Below, piece by piece: positions 45,756-55,929 of a stretch of 64,000 bases of DNA (the first letter of the stretch is position 1; every line of letters begins with the position of its first letter). The translations under genes and the position numbers were made by a program. Origin of the DNA: Acinetobacter sp. YWS30-1 (GTDB lineage: Bacteria; Pseudomonadota; Gammaproteobacteria; Pseudomonadales; Moraxellaceae); assembly GCF_033558715.1 (NCBI RefSeq), contig NZ_CP114606.1, forward strand, positions 1,550,001-1,614,000. Direction: 5' to 3'. The notes under the pieces were generated by a model. That model ran no database searches and was not told where the DNA came from. It saw only the letters and a program-made list of their open reading frames with translations.

Positions 45756-46667
45756 TTAAAATACAGCACGATCATATTTAATCGCTTCAAGATCATAGAC
45801 CTGATAGACCGCATCAAACAGATAACGAATATATTCACTTTCATCCATATTACGAATAGCCATAAAAACCGGACTGACCGCAAATTCATCTAATAAAGGG
45901 ATAAAGTTTAAATGTGCTAGCCGAATATTCTGGGCACTTTCTGGCACAATACAGACGCCCTCTCCGGCAGCCACAAAACCAAGCGCCAGTTGCAATTCAC
46001 TGACTGCACGGATATTTTTCGGTTCCAGCCCATACTCGGAAAATATACCGCGCACCTGGGTGGAAAAATTAGCCTTACCATTATTCGGGTATAAAAAGAG
46101 TGGCTGATCCACCAGTTCAGTCAGGTTCACGCCATCTCGATGGGAAAGAAAATGGCTGGAATGTGCTGCGACCATCAGCCTTTCTTCACGCAGTAACACC
46201 CGTTTCACTGCCGGATCTGAAATCCTTAAACGTCCGAAACCGACATCAATCCGCCCTTCTTTAAGTGCCTGAATCTGCTCTGAAGTATTCATTTCAACCA
46301 TCTCAATTTTGAGCTGGGGATGTTGCTGCTTAAATAGAAACACAATACGCGATAGCAAACCGAACAATAACGAGCCAACAAAACCAATGCTAATGGTGCG
46401 ATCCGCGATACCAATCCGCTTGGTCATCGATTTGATTTCTTCCGCATTAGACAAAAGTTTAACCGCATGTTGATAGAAGAATTGACCTGCTTCTGTGGTC
46501 TTAAGCGGTCGGCTACCTCTTTCAAAGAGCTGAATATCCAGTTCCTGTTCCAGATTTTGTATCTGTCTGCTTAAAGGTGGTTGAGCAATAAACAGTTTTT
46601 CTGCCGCCTTGGTAAAACTTTGTTCTTCGACGACTGCGACGAAGTAACGCAAATGCCTGAGTTCCAT
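45756..46667 (-). CDS. catM: LysR family transcriptional activator CatM/BenM
   Basis: A LysR-type regulator of 303 residues starting MELRHLRYFVAVVEEQS, the same N-terminus as Acinetobacter CatM and BenM. The winged helix (about 1-60) carries FTKAAEKLFIAQPPLSRQIQNLE, and the effector domain (90-300) includes LGFVAAGEGVCIVP. Both paralogues bind cis,cis-muconate; BenM also binds benzoate. Only one is present in this window, so it may serve both gene sets. It is divergent from catB with two recognition-type sites between, one touching its own start, indicating autoregulation. An ATG two codons earlier (46673) is also possible. Confidence 0.9.
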   Translation of the reverse strand: MELRHLRYFVAVVEEQSFTKAAEKLFIAQPPLSRQIQNLEQELDIQLFERGSRPLKTTEAGQFFYQHAVKLLSNAEEIKSMTKRIGIADRTISIGFVGSLLFGLLSRIVFLFKQQHPQLKIEMVEMNTSEQIQALKEGRIDVGFGRLRISDPAVKRVLLREERLMVAAHSSHFLSHRDGVNLTELVDQPLFLYPNNGKANFSTQVRGIFSEYGLEPKNIRAVSELQLALGFVAAGEGVCIVPESAQNIRLAHLNFIPLLDEFAVSPVFMAIRNMDESEYIRYLFDAVYQVYDLEAIKYDRAVF

Positions 46668-46675
46668 ATTCATGC

Positions 46676-46690
46676 ATACCTTTAAAGTAT
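46676..46690. promoter_or_regulatory. CatM/BenM binding site, perfect ATAC-N7-GTAT
   Basis: atac at 46676-46679, 7 bases, gtat at 46687-46690, immediately before the catM start. It exactly fits the BenM/CatM recognition dyad and would mediate autoregulation. Confidence 0.8.
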
Positions 46691-46727
46691 AAAAAAATGC
46701 TAAATCGATCTTAGACCAATCAAAATT

Positions 46728-46742
46728 ATTCTTTTAAGGTAT
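46728..46742. promoter_or_regulatory. CatM/BenM binding site upstream of catB
   Basis: attc at 46728-46731, 7 bases, gtat at 46739-46742, about 40 bases before the catB ATG and 52 bases from the perfect site. The paired strong and weaker sites match the activation geometry known for BenM/CatM promoters. Confidence 0.65.
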
Positions 46743-46782
46743 ATCAAGTCAAAACATTAAAGCAAGAATGTGAAGCGTAATT

Positions 46783-47892
46783 ATGTATAAGTCAGTTGAA
46801 ACCTTGCTGGTTCAAATACCGACGATCCGTCCTCACAAGATGGCTGTCGCAACCATGCAAACCCAGACACTGGTCCTGGTCAAAATCACCACCGAAGACG
46901 GCTATGTGGGTTGGGGCGAAGCCACCACTATTGGCGGTTTAGGCTACGGTGAAGAAAGCCCAGAAAGTGTCAAAGTGAATATTGAGACTTACTTTGCACC
47001 GCTTCTGAAAACATTATCAGGTTTGAATGTTGCACAGACATTACAAGCCATCAAAAAAAATATTAATGGTAACCGCTTTGCCAAATGTGCCATTCAAACC
47101 GCACTGCTGGATATTCAGGCACAACGTCTGAATCTGCCACTGAGTGAAATTCTAGGTGGACGTTTACGTGACAGCGTACCAGTGCTCTGGGTACTGGCAT
47201 CTGGCAATACCGAGAAAGACATTGCTGAAGCCCAGACAATGATTGCGGCCAAACGCCACAATATTTTCAAACTGAAAATTGGTTCACGTCCAGTGGAACA
47301 GGATGTTGAACACGTGCTTGCCATTAAACAGGCATTGGGCAAAGACATTTCGATCCGTGTGGATGTGAACCGTGCCTGGTCAGAGCTGGACGCGATTAAA
47401 GGCATTCAGTTACTCCAGGACGGCGGCATTGACCTGATTGAACAGCCATGTGCCATTGACAATCTGGATGCAATGCGACGTCTGACCCAGCGTTTTGATA
47501 TCGCCATCATGGCGGATGAATCCTTGATGGGTCCGCAGTCTGCCTATCAGATCGCACGTCAGCATGGCTCATCAGTTTTTGCAGTCAAAGTGGCGCAATC
47601 TGGTGGCCTGATTGAAGGTTGTGAAGTTGCAAAAGTGGCACAGCTGGCAGGTATCGATCTGTATGGCGGCACCATGCTTGAAGGTCCGGTGGGCACGATC
47701 GCCTCTGCCCATGCCTTCTCGACTTTTGAAAGTCTCGCTTATGGCACCGAACTGTTTGGTCCACTGCTGTTAACTGATGAAATTTTAAGAACCCCACTCC
47801 AGTATCAAAACTTTGAACTTGAGATTCCGAAAGGACCAGGTCTGGGTATTGAGTTGGATGAAAACAAAATTGACAACTTGCGTCGTCAATAA
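46783..47892 (+). CDS. catB: Muconate cycloisomerase CatB
   Basis: A 369-residue enolase-superfamily enzyme turning cis,cis-muconate into muconolactone. Catalytic and metal residues are visible: KLKIG (Lys pair), VDVNRAW (metal Asp), DLIEQP (metal Glu), MADES (metal Asp) and FAVKVAQSGG (second Lys). It heads the plus-strand catabolic cluster, 15 bases before catC, divergent from catM. Expression should need CatM with muconate. Confidence 0.96.
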   Translation: MYKSVETLLVQIPTIRPHKMAVATMQTQTLVLVKITTEDGYVGWGEATTIGGLGYGEESPESVKVNIETYFAPLLKTLSGLNVAQTLQAIKKNINGNRFAKCAIQTALLDIQAQRLNLPLSEILGGRLRDSVPVLWVLASGNTEKDIAEAQTMIAAKRHNIFKLKIGSRPVEQDVEHVLAIKQALGKDISIRVDVNRAWSELDAIKGIQLLQDGGIDLIEQPCAIDNLDAMRRLTQRFDIAIMADESLMGPQSAYQIARQHGSSVFAVKVAQSGGLIEGCEVAKVAQLAGIDLYGGTMLEGPVGTIASAHAFSTFESLAYGTELFGPLLLTDEILRTPLQYQNFELEIPKGPGLGIELDENKIDNLRRQ

Positions 47893-47907
47893 TTCCAGGA
47901 GAACCCC

Positions 47908-48198
47908 ATGCTTTTCCAAGTACGAATGGACGTCAATATTCCAAAAGATATGCCGGTTGAACAGACCAATGAAATTAAGGCAGTTGAAAAAGCCTATTCA
48001 CAGGATCTGCAACGTCAAGGTAAGTGGCGTCATATCTGGCGCATCACCGGACAGTATTCAAACATCAGTATTTTTGATGTTGAAAGCAATGAAGAGTTGC
48101 ACAACCTGCTACAAGGCTTGCCGCTCTACCCGTATATGAACATCAAAGTTATGGCATTGAACCGCCATCCATCATCGATTCGGGATGATGACAAGTAA
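47908..48198 (+). CDS. catC: Muconolactone delta-isomerase CatC
   Basis: A 96-residue decameric-type isomerase that converts muconolactone to 3-oxoadipate enol-lactone. MLFQVRMDVNIPKDMP and KWRHIWRITGQYSNISIFDV are family hallmarks; size is normal. It follows catB by 15 bases behind CAGGAGA. A 155-base gap separates it from catA. Confidence 0.96.
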   Translation: MLFQVRMDVNIPKDMPVEQTNEIKAVEKAYSQDLQRQGKWRHIWRITGQYSNISIFDVESNEELHNLLQGLPLYPYMNIKVMALNRHPSSIRDDDK

Positions 48199-48353
48199 TG
48201 AATAAATTCGGGAATGGAAATGAAAGAGTTTTCTTCCCCCCTTACACCTGAGGGTAATCCAAAAGGACTTGTGGCCAGCAAGATTTAGCCAGCCAAACGA
48301 ATGCTAAAACATGCGCCACTAAAATATGAAAGACATACTTTAGGAGCAATAGT

Positions 48354-49274
48354 ATGAACCGCCAAGAAATTGATGCACTGGTTAAAAAAATGAATGTCGA
48401 TACAGCGACAGGACCAGTTGATGAGCGTGTACAACAAGTTGTTGTACGTTTATTAGGTGATCTTTTCCAGGCTATTGAAGATCTTGATATTTCTCAGACT
48501 GAACTCTGGAAAGGTCTGGAATACTTTACTGATGCAGGTCAAGCCAATGAATTAGGCTTACTGGCTGCAGGTCTGGGTCTGGAACATTACTTAGACTTAC
48601 GCGCGGATGAAGCAGATGCCAAAGCAGGCATTACTGGCGGTACACCACGTACCATCGAAGGCCCGCTGTATGTTGCAGGTGCTCCTGAGTCAGTTGGTTT
48701 TGCGCGTATGGATGACGGTTCTGAAGAGGGCAAAATTCCAACCCTGATTATTGAAGGCACAGTGACCGATACTGACGGCAACATCATTGAAGGTGCAAAG
48801 GTTGAAGTCTGGCATGCCAACAGCCTGGGCAACTACTCTTTCTTTGACAAGTCGCAATCTGACTTTAACCTGCGCCGTTCTATCTTTACCGATCAAGACG
48901 GTAAATATGTTGCCCTGACTACCATGCCGGTCGGTTATGGCTGTCCACCTGAAGGTACTACCCAGTTCGTACTGGACAAATTAGGTCGTCACGGTAACCG
49001 CCCATCTCATGTGCATTACTTCGTATCTGCACCGGGTTACCGAAAGTTAACCACACAGTTCAATATCGAAGGCGATCAATACCTGTGGGATGACTTTGCC
49101 TTCGCCACACGTGATGGTCTGGTCGCAACCGCTGTTGATGTGACCGATGAAGCTGAAATCGCACGCCGTGGTTTAAATGGTCCATTCAAACATATCCAGT
49201 TCAATATTGAACTGGTGAAAGACCAGGCTGCAGCGCCAAGCACTGAAGTAGAACGTCGTCGCGCAAGCGCTTAA
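48354..49274 (+). CDS. catA: Catechol 1,2-dioxygenase CatA
   Basis: A 306-residue intradiol ring-cleavage dioxygenase producing cis,cis-muconate. The iron(III) ligands are the Tyr in GNYSFFD, the Tyr in GYGCPPEGT and the two His in RPSHVHYF. The N-terminal helical dimer domain (1-100) is complete. It sits third in the cluster between catC and benA, unlike A. baylyi where catA lies apart from catB; the catBCA order resembles that of pseudomonads. TAGGAGC precedes the ATG. Confidence 0.97.
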   Translation: MNRQEIDALVKKMNVDTATGPVDERVQQVVVRLLGDLFQAIEDLDISQTELWKGLEYFTDAGQANELGLLAAGLGLEHYLDLRADEADAKAGITGGTPRTIEGPLYVAGAPESVGFARMDDGSEEGKIPTLIIEGTVTDTDGNIIEGAKVEVWHANSLGNYSFFDKSQSDFNLRRSIFTDQDGKYVALTTMPVGYGCPPEGTTQFVLDKLGRHGNRPSHVHYFVSAPGYRKLTTQFNIEGDQYLWDDFAFATRDGLVATAVDVTDEAEIARRGLNGPFKHIQFNIELVKDQAAAPSTEVERRRASA

Positions 49275-49349
49275 TTCAAAATGGAATCGGGATGTCAGTC
49301 TGAGCAACATCCCGATGACTTCCCCTCCTTGGAAAGTCGGAGACTGGAC

Positions 49350-50738
49350 ATGCCTCGTATTCCTGTAATTAACACCAGCCATTTAGACCGTATTGATGAA
49401 TTACTGGTCGATGATTTTGAATCTGGTGAATTTAAACTGCACCGTTCCGTATTTACTGATCAAGCCCTGTTTGATCTGGAAATGAAATACATCTTTGAAG
49501 GAAACTGGGTTTATCTGGCCCATGAGAGCCAGATTCCCAATAACAACGATTACTACACAACCCATATTGGCCGTCAGCCAATCATCATTGCACGTAACCG
49601 CAATGGCGAACTGAATGCCATGATCAATGCCTGCTCTCACCGCGGTGCACAGCTCTGCCGTTATAAGCGTGGCAATAAAGCAACCTATACCTGCCCATTC
49701 CATGGCTGGACATTCAATAACTCGGGCAAGCTGTTAAAAGTGAAAGATCCGGCTGATGCAGGCTATTCAGATTGCTTTAACCAGGACGGTTCTCATGACC
49801 TGAAAAAAGTAGCCCGTTTTTAAAATTACAAAGGCTTCTTGTTTGGCAGCCTGAATCCGGATGTTCCTTCTCTGGAAGAATACCTGGGTGAAGCCACCAA
49901 GATCATCGACATGATCGTGGGTCAGTCTGAGCAAGGTCTGGAAGTTTTACGCGGTTCGTCGACTTATACCTATGAAGGTAACTGGAAGCTGACTGCAGAA
50001 AACGGTGCCGATGGTTATCACGTCTCTGCCGTGCACTGGAACTATGCTGCAACGACTCAGCAACGTAAGGAAAAAGAAGCTGGCGATAATATTCGTGCCA
50101 TGAGCGCAGGTTCATGGGGCAAACAAGGCGGTGGTTCTTACGGCTTTGAACATGGTCACATGCTGCTTTGGACACAATGGGCCAACCCGGAAGACCGTCC
50201 AAACTTTGCTAAGAAAGATGAATATACCGAGCGTTATGGCGAAGCCATGGCGAAATGGATGATCGAACGTTCACGTAACCTGTGTATCTATCCAAACGTT
50301 TACTTCATGGATCAGTTCGGCTCACAAATCCGTGTTCTGCGTCCAATCTCTGTCGATAAGACTGAAGTGACGATTTACTGTATCGGTCCTGTCGGTGAAG
50401 AGCCTGAAGCACGCACCCGCCGTATCCGTCAGTATGAAGACTTCTTTAATGCTTCTGGTATGGCTACCCCAGACGATCTGGAAGAATTCCGTGCCTGTCA
50501 GGCCGGTTATGCTGGGATCGCGCTGGAATGGAATGATATGTGCCGTGGTTCTAAGCACTGGATTCAAGGGCCGGATGATGCAGCCAATGAAATTGGCCTG
50601 AAACCAAAACTGTCTGGTATTAAAACAGAAGATGAAGGCCTGTACCTGGCTCAGCACCAGTACTGGTTAGAGCTGATCAAAAAAGGCATTGCGACTGAAA
50701 AAGAAATTGCTGCAAGCACTGAAGGAGAAACCGCATGA
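49350..50738 (+). pseudogene. benA: Benzoate 1,2-dioxygenase large subunit BenA, interrupted by an in-frame stop
   Basis: Both halves read as BenA in one continuous frame, but codon 158 is TAA (49821-49823), within ...[20 protein letters not shown]. There is no length change, so it is a single-codon nonsense change (family members carry Glu or Lys there). The N-terminal part has the Rieske motif CSHRGAQL...CPFHGW; the C-terminal part has the mononuclear iron region [15 protein letters not shown]. After the stop only a TTG (49839) could restart, without a good ribosome-binding site. The start is ATG 49350 behind CGGAGA. If real, benzoate cannot be oxidised by this enzyme; the T5-A4 context also permits a sequencing error. 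The stop overlaps benB by 4 bases. Confidence 0.88.
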
Positions 50739-51226
50739 GCGACATCACTTTAGAAAATATTGCACAGTTCCTGTATCAGGAAGCCCGCTTTTTAGATGAT
50801 GAGCAATGGGATGACTGGTTACAGTGCTACGCCCCTACTGCTTCTTTCTGGATGCCTGCTTGGGATGATGATGACCGTCTGACTGAAGATCCACAGTCTG
50901 AAATCTCACTGATTTACTACCCAGACCGTCAGGGTCTTGAAGACCGTGTGTTCCGGATCAAGACAGAACGTTCATCTGCCACCATGCCGGATACCCGTAC
51001 TAGTCACAACATCTGCAATATTGAAATTGTGGAACGTGATGGCGACAAGGTCACTGTGCGCTTTAACTGGAATACCCTGAGTTTCCGCTACAAAACCAGT
51101 TACAGCTACTTTGGTATGTCACGTTATGAAATCGATTTTTCAGGCGATAAACCACAGATTTTAAGCAAATACGTGGTACTGAAAAACGATTACATCAATC
51201 AGGTCATCGACATCTATCACCTCTAA
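50735..51226 (+). CDS. benB: Benzoate 1,2-dioxygenase small subunit BenB
   Basis: A 163-residue beta subunit of NTF2-like fold (ring-hydroxylating dioxygenase beta family), with [18 protein letters not shown] and [17 protein letters not shown] core regions (here [13 protein letters not shown]). It forms the alpha3beta3 oxygenase with BenA. It overlaps the benA stop by 4 bases (ATGA), so its translation may drop through the nonsense codon upstream. The frame itself is intact. Confidence 0.96.
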   Translation: MSDITLENIAQFLYQEARFLDDEQWDDWLQCYAPTASFWMPAWDDDDRLTEDPQSEISLIYYPDRQGLEDRVFRIKTERSSATMPDTRTSHNICNIEIVERDGDKVTVRFNWNTLSFRYKTSYSYFGMSRYEIDFSGDKPQILSKYVVLKNDYINQVIDIYHL

Positions 51227-51252
51227 GACTGTTTTATTACAGCAAGGTCAAA

Positions 51253-51282
51253 CCTTTCAGCCAGGGAAATATGGCTGAAAGG
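51253..51282 (+). other. Hairpin between benB and benC
   Basis: cctttcagcca (51253-51263) and its perfect complement (51272-51282) enclose 8 bases in the 90-base benB-benC gap. No T-run follows, so it is more likely an mRNA-stability or processing element than a terminator. Confidence 0.5.
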
Positions 51283-51286
51283 CTAA

Positions 51287-52333
<1,047 letters not shown>

Positions 52334-52354
52334 GTTTAGAAGCCGGAGAACCTC

Positions 52355-53140
52355 ATGAACTGTAACCCAAGATTTGAAAATAAAGTCGTGATCGTGACTG
52401 GTGCTGCGCAAGGCATCGGTCGCGGTGTCGCGATTCAGGTGGCGAGCGAAGGCGCTCAAGTCATCATGGCCGATCTTTCTCCCTATGTAGAAGAAGTATT
52501 GGCAGAGATTGAAGCCACAGGTGGCGATGCCATTACTGTAAAAGCCGATCTGGAAACTTATGCCGGTGCTCAATCTGTCGTTGAAAAAGCCTTAGATACC
52601 TATGGTCGTGTCGATGTGCTGATCAATAATGTCGGTGGCGCGATCTGGATGAAACCTTTTGAAGAATTTTCTGAAGAAGAAATCATCAAGGAAGTGAACC
52701 GTTCATTGTTCCCAACCATGTGGTGCTGCCGTGCAGTGCTACCGCAAATGATCAAGCAGCAGCATGGCACCATCGTGAATGTGTCCTCGATTGCGACCCG
52801 TGGCATTAACCGGGTGCCCTATTCGGCTTCTAAAGGTGGAGTCAACGGCTTGACCGCTGCCCTTGCCTTTGAACATGCCAAAGACGGAATTCGTGTGAAT
52901 GCCGTTGCAACAGGTGGTACGGAAGCACCGCCACGTAAGGTTCCACGTAATGCCAATCCATTAACAGAATCTGAAAAAGTATGGATGCAGCAAGTGGTGG
53001 AACAAACCATTGACCGTACGTTTATGGGTCGCTACGGCACAATTCAGGAGCAAGTAAATGCCATTCTATTCCTGGCTTCCGATGAATCATCTTATATGAC
53101 AGGTACCGTAGTACCGGTCGGTGGTGGAGATCAAGGCTAG
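52355..53140 (+). CDS. benD: Benzoate cis-diol dehydrogenase BenD
   Basis: A 261-residue short-chain dehydrogenase oxidising and decarboxylating 1,6-dihydroxycyclohexa-2,4-diene-1-carboxylate to catechol. GAAQGIGRG binds NAD, NNVGG follows, and the catalytic Tyr/Lys are in PYSASKGG. RVNAVATGGTEAPPRKVPRN is a BenD-type segment. GGAGAA precedes the ATG. Position between benC and benE is standard. Confidence 0.95.
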   Translation: MNCNPRFENKVVIVTGAAQGIGRGVAIQVASEGAQVIMADLSPYVEEVLAEIEATGGDAITVKADLETYAGAQSVVEKALDTYGRVDVLINNVGGAIWMKPFEEFSEEEIIKEVNRSLFPTMWCCRAVLPQMIKQQHGTIVNVSSIATRGINRVPYSASKGGVNGLTAALAFEHAKDGIRVNAVATGGTEAPPRKVPRNANPLTESEKVWMQQVVEQTIDRTFMGRYGTIQEQVNAILFLASDESSYMTGTVVPVGGGDQG

Positions 53141-53198
53141 TCCTGATCATCACGATTTTTGACAGGCTCATGGTTCGACGCAAGGAGGCACATTACCA

Positions 53199-54419
53199 AT
53201 GAACACCCTGTTTCAGACATTAAAAAATGACTGGTCAATTTCAGCGACTGTTGCAGGATTTCTAGCAGTGCTGATTTCCTATTCAGGACCACTGATCATT
53301 TTTTTCCAGGCAGCGCAGCAAGCCCAGGTTTCCCCAGACATGATGATTTCATGGATTTGGGGAATTTCTATTGGTGCGGCGCTCGCAGGTATCTTTTTAT
53401 CGATTAAATACAAAATACCTGTTGTCACCGCCTGGTCTGCGCCCGGAACGGCACTATTGGTCACGCTGTTTCCCGATATTTCGCTCAATGAAGCGGTTGC
53501 GGCCTATATCACCTCTGCTGTGGTGATTTTTCTCATTGGGATTACCGGTTATTTCGACAAATTGCTGTCCTGGATTCCCCAGGAAGTCGCTGCCGGAATG
53601 ATGGCCGGAATTTTACTGCAGTTTGGTTTAGGACTGTTCACCGCGACCGATACCATGCCCTATATCGTCTTTGGCATGCTGGCGGTGTTTTTGCTGGCCA
53701 AGCGTTTCAGTCCACGTTATGCCATGGTCTGGGTGCTGGTTGCCGGTGTGATTTTAAGCATGCTGCTGGGCAAGATTAATCCGGTCACGGCAGATTTCAG
53801 TCTGGCAATTCCGCAATTTATTGCACCGGAATGGACTTGGAGTTCCACCCTGAATCTGGCCCTCCCGCTTATTCTGGTCAGTCTGTCGGGCCAGTTCTTA
53901 CCAGGAATGGCCATTATCAAACTCAGTGGTTATGACATGCCAGCCAAGCCGATTATTAGTGCAACCAGTATTGCCTCGCTTGCAGTCGCCTGTGTGGGGG
54001 GTATTACCATCGTACTGGCCTCGATCACAGCTGCTTTGTGTTTAGGCAAAGACGCACACGAGCTGAAAGAAAAGCGTTATATCGCTGGTGTGGCGAATGG
54101 GCTTTTTTACATTTTAGGCGGCTTATTTGCCGGCAGCATTGTCATGCTGTTTAGCCTGATGCCGAAGGAATTAATTGCAGCTTTGGCAGGACTGGCCTTA
54201 CTCGGAGCAATTGCCACTAACATCTCTATGGCGATGGGCAAAGAGTCGCAACGTGATGCCGCACTGATCACCTTTTTAGCAACTGCTTCCGGCATGCATT
54301 TCTTGGGGCTGAGTTCAGTCTTTTGGGGGATTTGTATTGGCCTGGTAGCACATTTTCTGCTGTCACAGAAAGACCGTAATGCTGTTCCGGTTGCAACATC
54401 AGATTCAAAACGAATTTAA
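53199..54419 (+). CDS. benE: Benzoate/H+ symporter BenE
   Basis: A 406-residue integral membrane protein with about 11-12 helices of the benzoate transporter family (TC 2.A.46). SGPLIIFFQAA, PVVTAWSAPGTALL and GGLFAGSIVMLFSLMP are recognisable parts. It is a second inner-membrane uptake route besides the BenK-type MFS gene. AGGAGG lies upstream of the ATG. In A. baylyi benE also ends the ben operon; here cat genes follow directly 37 bases later. Confidence 0.94.
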   Translation: MNTLFQTLKNDWSISATVAGFLAVLISYSGPLIIFFQAAQQAQVSPDMMISWIWGISIGAALAGIFLSIKYKIPVVTAWSAPGTALLVTLFPDISLNEAVAAYITSAVVIFLIGITGYFDKLLSWIPQEVAAGMMAGILLQFGLGLFTATDTMPYIVFGMLAVFLLAKRFSPRYAMVWVLVAGVILSMLLGKINPVTADFSLAIPQFIAPEWTWSSTLNLALPLILVSLSGQFLPGMAIIKLSGYDMPAKPIISATSIASLAVACVGGITIVLASITAALCLGKDAHELKEKRYIAGVANGLFYILGGLFAGSIVMLFSLMPKELIAALAGLALLGAIATNISMAMGKESQRDAALITFLATASGMHFLGLSSVFWGICIGLVAHFLLSQKDRNAVPVATSDSKRI

Positions 54420-54456
54420 AGACATCCATTAGTTTAGGGTATGTAAGGACCAGATT

Positions 54457-55128
54457 ATGATAGATAAAAGTTCATTATCATTGAAAGAAGCACTCTCCCA
54501 GATCAAGGATGGTTCTACCATTATGATCGGCGGATTTGGGACAGCGGGTCAGCCTGCTGAACTGATTGATGGTCTGATCGAATTGGGAATCAAGGATCTT
54601 ATTATTGTCAATAATAATGCTGGTAATGGCGACTATGGTCTGGCGAAACTGCTTAAAGCGGGCGCTGTGCGTAAAATTATCTGCTCTTTCCCGCGTCAGT
54701 CTGATTCCTGGGTATTTGACGAACTCTATCGTGCAGGCAAGATCGAACTGGAACTGGTGCCGCAAGGTAATCTGGCTTGCCGTATTCAGGCAGCAGGTAT
54801 GGGCTTAGGTCCAATCTATACCCCAACCGGTTTTGGTACCTTGCTGGCTGAAGGCAAACCAACCTTGAACTATGAAGGCAAAGATTTTGTCCTGGAAAAT
54901 CCGATTAAAGCTGACTTTGCTTTAATTAAGGCCCATCAGGGCGACCGTTGGGGCAATCTGGTTTACCGTAAATCCGCACGTAACTTTGGTCCAATCATGG
55001 CGATGGCCGCAGACATTACCATTGCCCAAGTCGCTGAAGTGGTTGAACTCGGTGAGCTGGATCCGGAACACATTATTACCCCGGGCATCTTTGTCCAACA
55101 CGTTGTCCAAGTACAAACGGCACAGTAA
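54457..55128 (+). CDS. catI: 3-oxoadipate CoA-transferase subunit A CatI
   Basis: A 223-residue class I CoA-transferase alpha subunit. GGFGTAGQPAELIDGL is the CoA-binding glycine-rich signature, and GTLLAEGKPT is typical further on. With CatJ it moves CoA from succinyl-CoA to 3-oxoadipate. It is 15 bases before catJ. PcaI is near-identical in sequence type; catI is preferred because the gene is within the catechol cluster. Confidence 0.94.
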   Translation: MIDKSSLSLKEALSQIKDGSTIMIGGFGTAGQPAELIDGLIELGIKDLIIVNNNAGNGDYGLAKLLKAGAVRKIICSFPRQSDSWVFDELYRAGKIELELVPQGNLACRIQAAGMGLGPIYTPTGFGTLLAEGKPTLNYEGKDFVLENPIKADFALIKAHQGDRWGNLVYRKSARNFGPIMAMAADITIAQVAEVVELGELDPEHIITPGIFVQHVVQVQTAQ

Positions 55129-55143
55129 TTCAGGAGCAAAATC

Positions 55144-55797
55144 ATGAGCTATATCAAACTGACCCGCGACCAGATTGCTGAACGTGTTGCCCAGGACATT
55201 CCTGATGGCACCTATGTCAACCTTGGTATTGGCCTGCCGACCAAGATTGCCAGCTATCTGCCTGCAGACAAGGATGTTTTCCTGCATTCTGAAAATGGCT
55301 TGCTAGCTTTTGGCCCGCCACCTGCCAAAGGTGAAGAAGACCCTGAACTGATCAATGCCGGTAAAGAATTTGTGACCATGCTGACTGGCGGTGCTTTTTT
55401 CCATCATGGGGATTCTTTTGCGATGATGCGCGGCGGACACTTAGATATCGCAGTTTTGGGTGCTTTCCAAGTCGCTGAAAATGGTGATCTGGCCAACTGG
55501 CATACCGGTGCACCCGATGCAATTCCTGCAGTCGGTGGCGCGATGGATCTGGCCGTCGGCGCCAAGAAAGTCTTTATCACTACTGATCACGTCACTAAAA
55601 AAGGCGAACCTAAGATTGTGGCTGAACTGACTTATCCTGCGACTGGCCTGAAATGTGTCGACCGTATTTATACCGATCTTTGTGTGATTGATGTGACACC
55701 TGAAGGGATGAAAGTGATTGAGAAAGTTGAAGGTCTGTCATTTGAAGAATTGCAGTCGATGACGGGTGCCAAACTGATTGATGCAACACAAGGTTAA
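55144..55797 (+). CDS. catJ: 3-oxoadipate CoA-transferase subunit B CatJ
   Basis: A 217-residue beta subunit with the catalytic Glu in HSENGLLAFGP and the start MSYIKLTRDQIAERVAQDI usual in this family. It forms the heterodimeric transferase with CatI, giving 3-oxoadipyl-CoA. CAGGAGC precedes the ATG. Downstream a repeat-rich 132-base gap separates it from catF. Confidence 0.95.
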   Translation: MSYIKLTRDQIAERVAQDIPDGTYVNLGIGLPTKIASYLPADKDVFLHSENGLLAFGPPPAKGEEDPELINAGKEFVTMLTGGAFFHHGDSFAMMRGGHLDIAVLGAFQVAENGDLANWHTGAPDAIPAVGGAMDLAVGAKKVFITTDHVTKKGEPKIVAELTYPATGLKCVDRIYTDLCVIDVTPEGMKVIEKVEGLSFEELQSMTGAKLIDATQG

Positions 55798-55813
55798 GTA
55801 ATAAAGGAAAATT

Positions 55814-55908
55814 AAATCCCCCTAAATCCCCCTTTTTTCAAAGGGGGACTTTCGAAAATATATGACGGAAGCTCTCCTCCCTTTATCAAAGGGAGGTCGG
55901 GAGGGATT
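55814..55908. repeat. GC-rich palindromic repeat element upstream of catF
   Basis: Two hairpins in tandem: cccccttt/aaaggggg (55828-55835 with 55840-55847) and cctcccttt/aaagggagg (55876-55884 with 55888-55896), framed by aaatccccc at the left and gggagggatt at the right. It is related to the element at 57153-57225. Such mirrored units are scattered in Acinetobacter genomes and resemble REP/MITE-type intergenic repeats. Confidence 0.75.
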
Positions 55909-55929
55909 AGAGAACTGGAAATAGAAACA

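Noticed and set aside
48242..48257. ttacacctgagggtaa-like partial dyad before catA
   Set aside because: The spacing and half-sites do not fit ATAC-N7-GTAT, so I do not call it a CatM/BenM site.
49839..50738. C-terminal half of BenA as an independent gene
   Set aside because: It opens only with TTG, lacks a good ribosome-binding site and the Rieske domain, and is in exact frame with the upstream half.
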